Assembly: GCA_963789495.1 (NCBI GenBank) | Contig: CAWBLP010000004.1 | Span: 372,001 to 436,000 of the forward strand | Direction: 5' to 3' | DNA from: CAWBLP01 sp963789495 | GTDB taxonomy: Bacteria > Pseudomonadota > Alphaproteobacteria > Acetobacterales > Acetobacteraceae | Length of the DNA stretch: 64,000 bases | Part shown: positions 6,878 to 15,761 of the stretch, in pieces | Numbering within the stretch: position 1 is the first letter of the stretch | How the letters are laid out: every line of letters begins with the position of its first letter | Translations under genes and position numbers: made by a program | The notes under the pieces: model-generated | What the model was told of the DNA's origin: nothing | Databases searched by the model: none | The model's input: only the letters and a program-made list of their open reading frames with translations

Positions 6878-7873
6878 TCAGGCCGTCGCCAGCGCGCCGG
6901 TCGCGACGTGACACCGGGCCAGATGGTGATCCCCCGCCGGGGCCAGCACCTGTGGCAGGTCACACCCCGCGCGGGCCAGCGGGCAACGAGGCGCGAACCG
7001 GCACCCCGCGGGCATGCCATCCAGCGGCGGCACCCGGCCGGCGATCGCCGCCAGGTCCTGCGGATCCTGGTCCAACCGCGGGATCGCCGCGAACAGGGCC
7101 CGCGTGTAGGGATGCGCCGGCCGCGCGAAGACCTCGGTGACCGGCGCCTGCTCGACGATCTGTCCGGCATACATCACCGCCACCCGGTCGGCGATCTGCG
7201 CGACCACGCCGAGGTTGTGGGTGATGAACAGCATCGCCATGCCGTGGCGGTCCTTCAAATCCGCCAGCAGGCCCAGCACCTGCGCCTGGATCGTCACGTC
7301 CAGCGCCGTGGTCGGCTCGTCGGCCAGCAGCACCGTCGGCTCGCAGGCCAGCGAGATCGCGATCATCACCCGCTGGCGCATGCCGCCGGAAAACTGGTGC
7401 GGGTAGTCGTGGAAGCGCTGCGCGGCGGACGGGATCTTCACCTCCTCCAGCACGGCCAGCGCCTTGGCTTCGGCGGCGGACCGCGACAGGCCCTGATGCA
7501 CGATCAGCGGCTCCGCCACCTGGGCGCCGATGGTCATCACCGGGTTCAGGCTGGTCATCGGCTCCTGGAAGATCATCGCCATCCGGTTGCCGCGCAGCTT
7601 CTCCATGTCCGGCTCGCGCAGCCCGACCAGGTTCCGCCCGTCCAGCACGATCCGCCCGGCGGCGATGCGGCCCTGCGGCTGCGGCACCAGCCCCATGATG
7701 GACAGCGCGGTGATCGACTTGCCGCAGCCGGATTCGCCGACCAACGCCAGCGTCTCCCGCGGCGCCAGCTCGAACGAGATCGTGTCCACCGCCGGATACC
7801 AGGCGCCGGCAATGCGGAACTCGGTGCGCAATCCATCGACCTGGAGCGCGGCTGCGGCGGGGCTGGGCGACAT
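6878..7873 (-). CDS. Dipeptide/oligopeptide-type ABC transporter ATP-binding protein
   Basis: This 331-residue ATPase resembles DppD/OppD, which energise peptide or nickel import. Walker A GESGCGKS, Q-loop IFQEPMTSLNP, signature FSGGMRQRVMIA and Walker B VLLADEPTTALD are intact. The C-terminal oligopeptide-transporter extension with its cysteine cluster is present (CRFAPRCPLARAGCD). I placed the start at ATG 7873; a frame 15 codons longer exists but its extra residues look unlike the family. Unusually, no permease, binding protein or partner ATPase is adjacent. It diverges from the dehydrogenase gene across 71 bp, so it may serve a transporter encoded elsewhere. Confidence 0.88.
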   Translation of the reverse strand: MSPSPAAAALQVDGLRTEFRIAGAWYPAVDTISFELAPRETLALVGESGCGKSITALSIMGLVPQPQGRIAAGRIVLDGRNLVGLREPDMEKLRGNRMAMIFQEPMTSLNPVMTIGAQVAEPLIVHQGLSRSAAEAKALAVLEEVKIPSAAQRFHDYPHQFSGGMRQRVMIAISLACEPTVLLADEPTTALDVTIQAQVLGLLADLKDRHGMAMLFITHNLGVVAQIADRVAVMYAGQIVEQAPVTEVFARPAHPYTRALFAAIPRLDQDPQDLAAIAGRVPPLDGMPAGCRFAPRCPLARAGCDLPQVLAPAGDHHLARCHVATGALATA

Positions 7874-7944
7874 CACTTGCCAGCCTGCGTCGGCGGGTCC
7901 AATCCTGCAAGCGACCACGACAGGACAGCAGCAGAGGATCGACG

Positions 7945-9327
7945 ATGCCTGAGCCGGTAGCCATGGTGATCGAGGCAGCTCGCGCGTTTCTGGGCGAGCG
8001 CATCACCACCAATGCGACGCTGCGCGAACACCATTCGCATGGTCAGGACACCCAGCCGCCGGTGCTGCCGGACGCCGTCGCCTTCGTCGAAACCACCGAG
8101 GAGGCGGCGAAGCTGCTCAGCCTGTGCCACGATGCCCATGTGCCGGTGGTGGCGTGGGGTGCCGGCACCTCACTGGAAGGCCATGTCACACCGGTGCGCG
8201 GCGGTATCACGCTCGATCTCTCACGCATGGCCCGGATCATCGATGTCAGCCAGCCGGATATGGATTGCCGGGTGGAAGCCGGCGTGACGCGGGAACAGCT
8301 CAACACCTATCTGCGTGACGCCGGGCTGTTCTTCCCGGTGGATCCCGGCACCGCCGCCTGCACCATCGGCGGCATGTGCGCGACCCGCGCCTCCGGCACC
8401 AATGCCGTGCGCTACGGGACGATCCGCGACAACGTCCTGGGCCTGACGGTGGTGACGGCGGACGGACGGGAAATCCGCACCGGCGGGCGGGTGCGCAAAT
8501 CCGCCACCGGCTACGACCTCACCCGTCTCTTCATTGGCTCGGAAGGCACGCTCGGCATCATCACCGAGATCCAGCTGCGGCTGCACGGCATCCCGGAAGC
8601 CATGTCCTCCGCCACCTGCCAGTTTCCCAGCCTGGGCGACGCGGTGGAGACGGTGATCGCGATCATGCAGACCGGCATTCCCGTGGCGCGCATGGAGCTG
8701 CTGGACGAGGTGCAGATGGAAGCCTGCATCGCCTATTCCAAGCTGGAGGGGCTGGAGCCGGTCCCCAGTCTGTTCTTCGAGTTCCACGGTACCCCGGCGG
8801 CCGTCGCGGAGCAGGCCCAGCAGGCAGAAGAAATCGCCAGCGGATTCGGCGGCCGGGGCTTCCGCTGGGCCACCGACGCCACCGAACGCAACAAGCTGTG
8901 GCAGGCGCGGCACGATGCGCTGTGGGCCTGCCTCGCCCTGAAGCCCGGCCATCGGGGCATTGCGACCGATGCGATCGTGCCGATCTCGCGCCTCGACGAG
9001 GCGATCCTCGGCGCGAAAGAGGATATCGCCGCCTCCGGCCTGACCGCGCCGATCGTCGGCCATGTCGGCGACGGCAATTTCCATACCGTGATCCTGGTGC
9101 CGCCGGAGCCAGACGGCCTGGCCCGTGCCTGGGAGCTGGACAAGAAAATCGTCGCGCGTGCGCTGTCGCTGGGCGGTTCCTGCAGCGGGGAGCACGGCGT
9201 GGGCATCGGCAAGCGGGAGTTTCTGGAGCAGGAGCACGGAGCGGGGGCACTGGCCGTGATGCGCTCGGTGAAACAGGCGCTGGACCCGCGCGGCATTCTC
9301 AATCCGGGCAAGATCTTCATGAACTGA
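7945..9327 (+). CDS. FAD-binding D-lactate/glycolate-type dehydrogenase
   Basis: A 460-residue flavoenzyme of the GlcD/Dld family, which oxidises D-2-hydroxy acids such as D-lactate or glycolate. The FAD-binding PCMH domain spans residues about 40-215 (WGAGTSLEGHVTPVRGG; DPGTAACTIGGMCATRASG; RKSATGYDLTRLFIGSEGTL). The C-terminal FAD-oxidase domain carries the metal/substrate segments APIVGHVGDGNFH and GGSCSGEHGVGIGKRE. Length and motifs fit a single-subunit cytochrome-type D-lactate dehydrogenase better than the three-subunit glycolate oxidase, since no glcE or glcF is nearby. It is transcribed away from the ABC ATPase. Confidence 0.88.
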   Translation: MPEPVAMVIEAARAFLGERITTNATLREHHSHGQDTQPPVLPDAVAFVETTEEAAKLLSLCHDAHVPVVAWGAGTSLEGHVTPVRGGITLDLSRMARIIDVSQPDMDCRVEAGVTREQLNTYLRDAGLFFPVDPGTAACTIGGMCATRASGTNAVRYGTIRDNVLGLTVVTADGREIRTGGRVRKSATGYDLTRLFIGSEGTLGIITEIQLRLHGIPEAMSSATCQFPSLGDAVETVIAIMQTGIPVARMELLDEVQMEACIAYSKLEGLEPVPSLFFEFHGTPAAVAEQAQQAEEIASGFGGRGFRWATDATERNKLWQARHDALWACLALKPGHRGIATDAIVPISRLDEAILGAKEDIAASGLTAPIVGHVGDGNFHTVILVPPEPDGLARAWELDKKIVARALSLGGSCSGEHGVGIGKREFLEQEHGAGALAVMRSVKQALDPRGILNPGKIFMN

Positions 9328-9506
9328 ACGACCGGATTGAGCGTCGGCTGCGGCGCGACACGGTGACCCGTCAAGCCAGGGAGGGCGCCCATGCCATTCG
9401 GCAGCTCGATCGGTCCCAATCCGCGCGTCGTGTGCATGGTCATGGCTGACGCGGCATCGAGCTGCCGCAGGTCGAGGTCAATCTGCGCGGCAGAGAGAAT
9501 CGGGGG

Positions 9507-9650
9507 TCCCATACCTGCCATACGCGGTGAGCAGCCGATCTTCCCCGCTATCAGGGAAATCGTTGCCCAGCGAGGCGAAGGCTCGCCTTCATGATCCAGC
9601 GCCATCCGTACCACACGGTACGCGGACCTCGGGAGCAATCTGTTCGTCGT
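9507..9650 (-). mobile_element. Remnant of an IS3-family OrfA transposase
   Basis: Read on the minus strand, the residues RVVRMALDHEGE followed by RWATISLIAGKIGCSPRM match the helix-turn-helix start of IS3-type OrfA proteins (the R-A-V-R-M...S-I-A-x-K-I-G-C pattern). A preceding APEVR in a different frame fits the same protein, so the fragment is frameshifted as well as truncated. No OrfB/DDE domain or terminal inverted repeats are visible. This is a dead relic in the space between the dehydrogenase and the small-protein operon. Confidence 0.55.
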
Positions 9651-9753
9651 CGGACCCGTCATGGCTCCAGCTTTCAGGGGTCGGAGCCTCCGGCAAACCC
9701 GGGGCGGGGCAATGCGTCGCGCCCTACGGCCGTAAAGCGCTTTCCAGACTCAA

Positions 9754-9794
9754 CAAAAAAAGGGGCCGATCCCTGTGGACCGACCCCCTTTTTC
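9754..9794 (-). terminator. Rho-independent terminator (symmetrical)
   Basis: AAAAAGGGG at the left pairs with CCCCTTTTT at the right around an 18-base loop, giving a hairpin with a T-run on either strand. It lies 34 bp beyond the stop of the small lipoprotein gene on the minus strand and probably ends that operon. It could also stop plus-strand readthrough. Confidence 0.8.
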
Positions 9795-9827
9795 GAGATC
9801 ACTCACTTCCAACTCACCTGCCGCTGA

Positions 9828-9992
9828 CTACAGTGATGGACCGCCCATGTGGTGCATGTTGGTGCCGGCCGCTGGTTGAGTCGGCCGATGATCGGCCCAT
9901 GCGCACCCTGCAACCGCAACGATTAACGCGCCGAAAGCGATGAGAAGGATGCTTATCATTAAGCGTCCGTTCTTAGCCGTTCGGCTCTTCAT
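9828..9992 (-). CDS. Small putative lipoprotein with His/Met-rich tail
   Basis: A 54-residue protein with a basic N-terminus (KSRTAKNGR), one hydrophobic segment (ISILLIAFGALIVAV) and a lipobox VAGC that would place Cys30 at the N-terminus of the lipidated form. The remaining 24 residues end in NMHHMGGPSL, a short run of Met and His that could bind metal; that is speculation. Its ATG lies inside the last codons of the preceding small gene (20-base overlap, different frame), so translation is probably coupled. A strong terminator follows. I recognise no family for it. Confidence 0.6.
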   Translation of the reverse strand: MKSRTAKNGRLMISILLIAFGALIVAVAGCAWADHRPTQPAAGTNMHHMGGPSL

Positions 9993-10107
9993 GCCATACG
10001 GCCGTCTGGCCGTTGGAAGAGTAGACGGCATGGGCCGCGGAGGACATCGTCAGGCTACCGAAAGCCACCGTCAGGATGGCCAGGGCTGCGAAGAATGCGT
10101 TTTTCAT
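9973..10107 (-). CDS. Tiny exported protein (44 aa) with cleavable signal peptide
   Basis: ATG 10107 is preceded by an excellent ribosome-binding site (AAGGAGAAGTACC). The product begins MKNAFFAALAILTVAFGS and has a signal-peptidase I site SSAAHA|V at residue 27, leaving a predicted mature peptide of 17 residues, VYSSNGQTAVWHEEPNG. At 44 codons it falls below usual gene-calling limits. The next gene overlaps its 3' end. The signal peptide, the Shine-Dalgarno sequence, the coupled second gene and the downstream terminator together argue that this is a real operon. Its function is unknown: it could be a periplasmic peptide, a chaperone-like stress peptide or a signalling peptide. Confidence 0.65.
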   Translation of the reverse strand: MKNAFFAALAILTVAFGSLTMSSAAHAVYSSNGQTAVWHEEPNG

Positions 10108-11146
10108 GGTACTTCTCCTTGGGTGTGACACCTGCCTGGTGTCATTGCTGGTGTTGTCGCGTTGCGCAGCGGGGCGGCTGAAGCCTCACTGCAGGCAACA
10201 AACTAGGCGACTGCACTACCGAGTGCTTGACCCGCGGCTGCAGGAGTTCTTGTGAATTCTTGGAGTTTCATCCGTATATTGTGATCTAGCTCACCAGGCG
10301 GCGCCGGGCTTTGGTGCAAATAGCCTGAAGGGCAGGAGGCCGCGCCATGGGTTGCTGGTGTTTTCGGCTTTACGGGACTGCCTCCCGGACGGCAGGCACG
10401 CGTCGATCCCGGTGACGCATCAACCCGAGGTTGAACTAAATTTTGCGGATACGCCGGAGCAGTGCGATCCCAGTGCTTGGCAGCCTTGGCGCTCCGTCCG
10501 CTCTGAGCCGGGATGCCGAGTACGCGCCCGCCCTGATCGGCCGCACGGCAGAGATAGGGCTGGTTTCCACGGATACGGATGAACACGTCATGAACCATTT
10601 GCCGCCCGGCCGTGTGCCAACGCGCTGAAACGACGCCGGCTCTTGTTGAGCGGGAAATGCGATGTCACTGGCGATGTCAGTCGCCAGTGGGATTGGGTGA
10701 GGGGCGTCACTTTCATCGGTGGAACTGGGCAGTTGTAATGGCGATCGCGCAGCGTGATGGCGGATATTGTTCTGGAGTCACAACGGATGAGGCCCTGTAA
10801 CAGGCATGTGAACTAAGGGACTTTGCAGGTCTTGCCTTCTGAGTTGGCGAAAGCTAATTTTTGCTACGGTGGCGGTGGTAGAATCGAGGTTTCGGGCGTT
10901 GCGTTCTGAGGCGCATCCGGTAGAGGGGTGTTGACTGGCCTCAGGCTGGCGACGGAGCACGGCAGTGGCGCTTAGCGCTCATGGTTTGGGCTGAGGGCTC
11001 CTCCAGAGAGCAGGGTGACCTCATGCTGTCTGTTACTACACGTCTACTGGCCGGATGGTGTCCCGAAGCAGCGATATTTGGGGCCACAGCAGGCCTGCCG
11101 ACAGGAACGGGCTGACCTCCAACACGAAAGAGGTGGAGGATCGATA
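10108..11146. other. About 1 kb without a recognisable gene
   Basis: The right part must hold the promoter of the winged-helix regulator, and the left part the promoter of the small-protein operon. Conceptual translations show no family resemblance. A perfect 9-bp inverted repeat, CACTGGCGA-TGTCAG-TCGCCAGTG, lies at 10666-10689 without a T-run. The stretch 10200-10300 is unusually A/T-rich for this window. Confidence 0.5.
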
Positions 11147-12825
11147 ATGAATCTAGTGTTCGCAGGCAACGAGATCGATCTGCGTCGGCAGGAGCTGCGG
11201 CGCAACGGGGAGATCGTGCACCTCGAGCCGCAGGTCTACGACCTGCTGGTACATCTTGTGAAGAACCGAGATCGTGTCGTCAGCAAGGATGAGCTTTTCG
11301 ATACGATCTGGAGTGGCCGCATCGTGTCGGAGGCTGCGCTCAGCAGCCGGATCAATGCTGCGCGCAAAGGGATCGGTGACGACGGCGGCCGGCAGCATCT
11401 GATCAAGACGATCCATCGGCGTGGCTTTCGATTTGTCGGCGATGTGGCGGAGGAACCGACAGATCCCGAAGCGAAGCAGGCGCCGGAATTGAAGCCGGAC
11501 TCCGCACAAACCGACGCCGCGGACCAAAACAGGCCAGGCCAGGCGATAGCGGCGAGGCCTCGCAAACCATCCATCGCAGTGCTGCCCTTTGCCAACTTCA
11601 GCAAAGAGCCCGACACAGACTACTTTGGCTACGGACTCACTGAAGACATCATTCGCCTGCTCGCCCGCAACAATTGGCTGGATGTGTTGAGCCGCCACTC
11701 CGCGATTGCTTTCCAAAATCGCAATGCTGATCCGCGAGAAATTGGCGCTGCCTTGCAGGTCCGCTATGTCGTGCAGGGAACCGTCCTCCGGCAAAATGAG
11801 CGCGTACGCATCACCGCGGATTTGGTATCTGCCGAAACCGGCCACCAGCTATGGTGGGAATCGTATGACTTCGCCCTTGCGGACATCCTCGATGTCCAGA
11901 CAACAATGGCGCAGCAGATCGCTGCCGTGATCGAACCGGAGCTTGCACGTCTGGAGCGGGAGGCAGCGGTACGTCGTCCTCCCGCCGATCTCGGTGCATG
12001 GGACTGCTATCAGCGCGGACTTTGGCACCTGTGGGGTTTTACCACCCCCGGTCTCGTCGAGGCGGAGGCAATGTTCCGGCGTGCAATCGAACTTGACCCC
12101 GGCTTCGCGCGTGCCTATGGCGGCCTCGCCTACGTGGTATTGCAGGCTCTGGTATTACGAGAACTTCCGAACAACGTCCGGCGATGCTCGAAGAAGCGCT
12201 ACGCTATGGACGAACAGCTGTCGCACTTGATCCGCAGGACTGCATGAACCTCTGCGTGGTTGGGCGCGTACTGTGCTTTCGGCATCAATATGACGAGGCA
12301 ATCGCCTATCTTGAGGATGCCCTGAAGGTCAATCCAAGCTTCGCGCAGGCATACTTCGCACTCGGCTTCACACTGGTTGCCAGCGGCCGGCCGGGTGATG
12401 CGATCGCGTATCTCGATCGGGCGACCGAGCTCAGTCCACGCGATCCCCACCTCGCATCATTCCTCGCGACCCGTGCGCTGGCGCATTTGTCGTTGAACGA
12501 ACTCGACATCGCCGTGGACTTTGCACGACGTGCGATGCGGGTGCCGAACGCCAACCAATCGTCCTTCGCCACAGTGGCGACGTTGCTGGGCCTGATGGGT
12601 CGCGCTCAAGAGGCGCAGGCCGCAACTGCCACGCTGCTGGATAAATACCCCCACTATGACCTGAACGTCGCAAGGTCGAATTTCTTTTTCTGTGGAGATC
12701 AGCGGCTGGTGACACGCTTCGTGGAAGGACTGCGGCTGGCCGGGGTTCCCGAGGATGCCGGACAACGCGTCCGACACCAGACCCGCGCCGCCCCCCGAAC
12801 TCTGGTTCCGCTAGGCCGTGACTGA
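11147..12825 (+). pseudogene. Winged-helix/TolB-like/TPR regulator, frameshifted
   Basis: This is a one-component regulator of the CadC-like, adenylate-cyclase-associated type. Residues 1-100 are an OmpR-type winged helix (HLEPQVYDLLVHLVKNRDRVVSKDEL; HLIKTIHRRGFRFVGDV). Next comes a TolB/FlgO-like segment (PSIAVLPFANFSKEP, then YVVQGTVLRQNERVRITADL), then TPRs (AEAMFRRAIELDPGFARAYGGLAYV). Near 12163 the frame changes: the TPR array continues one frame over as SEQRPAMLEEALRYGRTAVALDPQD through LRLAGVPED. A single missing base explains this. The ATG at 11147 follows GGTGGAGGATCGATA. The gene may be intact if the shift is a sequencing error. There is no transmembrane segment, so sensing is probably cytoplasmic. 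Confidence 0.75.
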
Positions 12826-13031
12826 CGGATTCGATGAGCATCAGCGAGCCGTCGAAGCTGACCGCGGCAAGCTTGCGCGCTGGCTGAGACGGAAGTCGAT
12901 GGAGTCCCCAGCGCGATCCCTAGCGCTATGGACACAGTCGCCACGGACTTTCGGGTAGCTCTCGTCCACACGTCGCGACGCGGGCCGCGCCCCGCCGCCG
13001 CCGGCGGGCGCGTTGGCCCACGCTTGCCGCC

Positions 13032-13856
13032 TCACGTCGTCAGCCGGCGGCGCAGCCAGGCGGAGAGCTGGTCGATCACCGCCACCGTGACCAGGATCAA
13101 CAGAATGATGAACGACACTTCGTTCCAGTAGCGCACCTTGATCCGTTCAGCGATCTGCAGCCCGATGCCGCCGGCGCCGACCACGCCCAGGATCGCCGCA
13201 CTGCGTGTGTTGCTCTCGAACGCATACAGCACCTGTGCCAGCAGCACCGGCAGCACCTGCGGCACCAGGCCGAAGCGGATCGCCAGCAGGCGCGACCCGC
13301 CGGCCGCCTTGATCGCGTCCGGCTGGCGCGGGTCGGCGTTCTCGATCGCCTCGGCGAACAGCTTGGCCAGGACGCAGATTTCCGCCGCGGTGATGGCAAG
13401 CACGCCGGCCAGCGGGCCCAAGCCCACCGCGCGGACGAAGGCCAGCGCCCAGATGAGCTGGTCGACACCGCGTGCGCCGTCGAACAGGCGGCGGATCGAG
13501 AAATGCGCCAGCGCGTTCACCACGATGTTGCGCGCGCCCAGGAAGCCCAGCGGAAAGGCAATCAGCGCGGCGACGAAGGTCCCCAGGAAGGCCATGGCGA
13601 CGCTCTGCGCCAGGCCCTGCAAGATGTCGCCGCCCTGCGCGCCCGGTGTGGGCGGCACCATCTGGCGCAGGATCACCAGCAGCCCGGACAGGCCGCGTGA
13701 CAGCCGCGCCGGCGTGATGTCGAACCACCAGCACACCGCGACCAGCCAGGCCAGGAACAGCGTCCACCCGGCAAGGCGGCGGAGCCGTTGCGCGGGTGAC
13801 GGGCCGAAGGCACCGGGACATCGCGCCTGCCAGTCCGCGGGGGCGATCGTGCTCAT
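13032..13856 (-). CDS. phnE: Phosphonate-type ABC transporter permease PhnE (second copy)
   Basis: A 274-residue inner-membrane permease, the last gene of the phn operon. It has about six membrane segments and the PhnE-type EAA loop region (EAIENADPRQPDAIKAAGG) followed by FGLVPQVLPVLLAQVLYAFE, SAAILGVVGAGGIGLQIAE and a final hydrophobic helix. Its ATG (13856) overlaps the stop of the upstream permease gene by four bases, showing translational coupling. Paired PhnE proteins form a heterodimeric channel in several phosphonate, phosphite or hypophosphite importers. The substrate cannot be fixed here, as no C-P lyase or phosphite dehydrogenase genes are near. Confidence 0.9.
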   Translation of the reverse strand: MSTIAPADWQARCPGAFGPSPAQRLRRLAGWTLFLAWLVAVCWWFDITPARLSRGLSGLLVILRQMVPPTPGAQGGDILQGLAQSVAMAFLGTFVAALIAFPLGFLGARNIVVNALAHFSIRRLFDGARGVDQLIWALAFVRAVGLGPLAGVLAITAAEICVLAKLFAEAIENADPRQPDAIKAAGGSRLLAIRFGLVPQVLPVLLAQVLYAFESNTRSAAILGVVGAGGIGLQIAERIKVRYWNEVSFIILLILVTVAVIDQLSAWLRRRLTT

Positions 13857-14746
13857 GCGACCAGGCCGCCGATCGCCCGGCTGCGCAGCCGTTCCGACAG
13901 CAGGTCGATCAGGCTGACCGCCAGGATGATCAGCACGACGATCGCGCCGATCTCCTGGTAGTAGTTGAAGCTGATCACCGAATACAGCTCCTGCCCGATG
14001 CCGCCGGCGCCGACGAAGCCGATCACGGTCGCGCCGCGCACGTTGATCTCGAACCGCAGCAGCACGTAGCTGAGGAAATTTGGCAGCACCTGCGGCAGGA
14101 TGGCGAAGCGCACCGCCTGCGCCCAATTGCCGCCGGCAGCGCGCACGCCATCCCAGGGACGCATGTCGGCATTCTCCACCACCTCGGCGAACAGCTTCCC
14201 CAATGCGCCGGTGGTGTGCAGCGCGATGGCGAGAATACCCGCCAGCGGCCCGACGCCGAAGGTCCACACCAGGATCAGCGCATAGACGATGTCCGGCACG
14301 CAGCGAAACAGCTCCAGCGTGCGGCGGAACAAATGATACAGGCCGCGGTTGGGGGCGATGTTCGCCGCGGCCGGAAAACACAGCAGCAGCCCGGCGGTGG
14401 TGCCGATCAGGGTCGCCAGCGCCGCCATCTGGCTGGTCTCGAACAGCAGACGGAGCCAGATATCCAGCCGGTACATCCAGTAGGCCAGCGAGCCTTGCGT
14501 CTCGGTCCCGGCGAACAGCACGGGCGGTCGAAGATCGGGCAGCAGCTTGGTCAGATAGTCCCCGATCCTCGGCGCGCCGGCGAGCAGCGCGGAGGGGTAC
14601 ACCTCGGAGACCCGCGCCGAAATCAGCAGGCAGACCAGCAGGATCGCGCCACCGATGCCGCTGACCAGCAGACGCCTGCGCCGCCGGGTGCGAAACGCGG
14701 CCTCCGGTCCGGCGTAGCGGCCGCGGGCGGAGGTCTCGGACCTCAC
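13853..14746 (-). CDS. phnE: Phosphonate-type ABC transporter permease PhnE (first copy)
   Basis: A 297-residue permease with an arginine-rich cytoplasmic start (RTRRRRRLLVSGIGG) and about six membrane segments. The conserved permease region reads EVVENADMRPWDGVRAAGGN, then AILPQVLPNFLSYVLLRFE and ATVIGFVGAGGIGQELY. It overlaps phnD by four bases upstream and the second permease by four bases downstream. Compared with the second copy it carries a longer periplasmic loop between the first two helices (PSALLAGAPRIGDYLTKLL...), a normal feature of the longer PhnE partner. Confidence 0.9.
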   Translation of the reverse strand: MRSETSARGRYAGPEAAFRTRRRRRLLVSGIGGAILLVCLLISARVSEVYPSALLAGAPRIGDYLTKLLPDLRPPVLFAGTETQGSLAYWMYRLDIWLRLLFETSQMAALATLIGTTAGLLLCFPAAANIAPNRGLYHLFRRTLELFRCVPDIVYALILVWTFGVGPLAGILAIALHTTGALGKLFAEVVENADMRPWDGVRAAGGNWAQAVRFAILPQVLPNFLSYVLLRFEINVRGATVIGFVGAGGIGQELYSVISFNYYQEIGAIVVLIILAVSLIDLLSERLRSRAIGGLVA

Positions 14747-15711
14747 CGCCGGTGCCGGCGCTCCGCGGCTTCCTGCTTCAGCATGTCGATGAACGGCTGG
14801 AAATCGGCGTGCTGCACCGGCACCCAGCCTTTCCCGCTGCCCATGTCGAACTCATGATAGATCGCCGGATACGCCGTCGGCAGCGCCAGGTGGAACGCCA
14901 GCATGTCGTCCTGAAACGATTGCGGCGTGCTCTTCCGCACCGTCAGCGGCCCGTTGAGGATCGGACGGGACCGCCAGATGATGCGCAGGTCCTTCATGTC
15001 CAGCATCTTCTTGTCCACCATCATGCGCAGCGTGCCGCGGGTATAACCCTCGGACGCATCGCCGATGCCGGAGGTCCAGGTGACGCCGGCATCGTATTGC
15101 CGGTTCAGCACGGCGACGACGGTCTGTTCGTGGCCGCCAGCGAAGCCAGTGCGACTGAAATAGCGGCCCGCCTCCGGGTCGATCCCCTGGGCGCGGAATT
15201 CCGCCCGCGGGATCAGGTAGCCCGACGCGCTATTCGGATCCGCCCAGGCCAGCGAATGTCCCTTCATATCCGCCAGGCTGGTGATGCCGCTATCGGCACG
15301 GGTGTACAGCACGGAGACATAGGAGGTGCTGCCGTCCTGCTCCTGCGTCACCACCAGCGGCACCACGTCGCCATCGCTTTCCAGCCAGGCGGAGGCGTAG
15401 GCGGCGGGGCTCATGTAGGCAGTGTCGAGCTGTTTCGCCGCGAAGGCCTGGATCACGCCGGCATAATCCGCCGCCACCAGCAGCTTGATCGGCACCTGGA
15501 AAATGGTCTCCATCAGCTTCTTGTAGCCGTCCACGCGCGCCAGCCGGTCGGCATCATTCTCGCCGCCCAGCAGGCCCATGCGGATGACGGGGATCTGTGC
15601 CGCCCAGTCGCGCTTGCCTGGCGGCGGCATGGCCGGCGGGGTGTCGGCCGCGGCACGGCGTGCCATCGCCACTGCGGCAAGTCCCAATGAGGCGCTGCGT
15701 CGAGTCAGCAT
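14743..15711 (-). CDS. phnD: Phosphonate-type ABC transporter substrate-binding protein PhnD
   Basis: A 322-residue periplasmic binding protein. The N-terminal signal (MLTRRSASLGLAAVAMARRAAA) has a double arginine and may use the Tat route; cleavage is likely before DTPP. The PhnD core is clear: MGLLGGENDADRLARVDGYK, GVIQAFAAKQLDTAYMSPAAYA, and SLAWADPNSASGYLIPRAEF. In homologues the PSS/NSAS-type loop binds the phosphonate group. The start at 15711 was chosen because the signal peptide begins there; a longer upstream frame reads as non-protein sequence. It sits 50 bp after phnC. Confidence 0.92.
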   Translation of the reverse strand: MLTRRSASLGLAAVAMARRAAADTPPAMPPPGKRDWAAQIPVIRMGLLGGENDADRLARVDGYKKLMETIFQVPIKLLVAADYAGVIQAFAAKQLDTAYMSPAAYASAWLESDGDVVPLVVTQEQDGSTSYVSVLYTRADSGITSLADMKGHSLAWADPNSASGYLIPRAEFRAQGIDPEAGRYFSRTGFAGGHEQTVVAVLNRQYDAGVTWTSGIGDASEGYTRGTLRMMVDKKMLDMKDLRIIWRSRPILNGPLTVRKSTPQSFQDDMLAFHLALPTAYPAIYHEFDMGSGKGWVPVQHADFQPFIDMLKQEAAERRHRR

Positions 15712-15761
15712 CGGCGGTCTCCGTTTCCGCGCATGATAGCCGGCTGCACCCGGCGCGCCAC

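Noticed and set aside
8221..9237. Long open frames antisense to the dehydrogenase, and similar ones opposite many genes
   Set aside because: They are typical of GC-rich coding DNA, have no family resemblance and overlap strongly supported genes on the other strand.
9828..10107. Toxin-antitoxin module
   Set aside because: Both products carry export signals and neither resembles a cytoplasmic antitoxin or a typical membrane toxin. The label would be a guess.
9328..11146. tRNA or other structured RNA genes
   Set aside because: I looked for tRNA T-loop patterns and CCA ends here and in other gaps and found no convincing cloverleaf.
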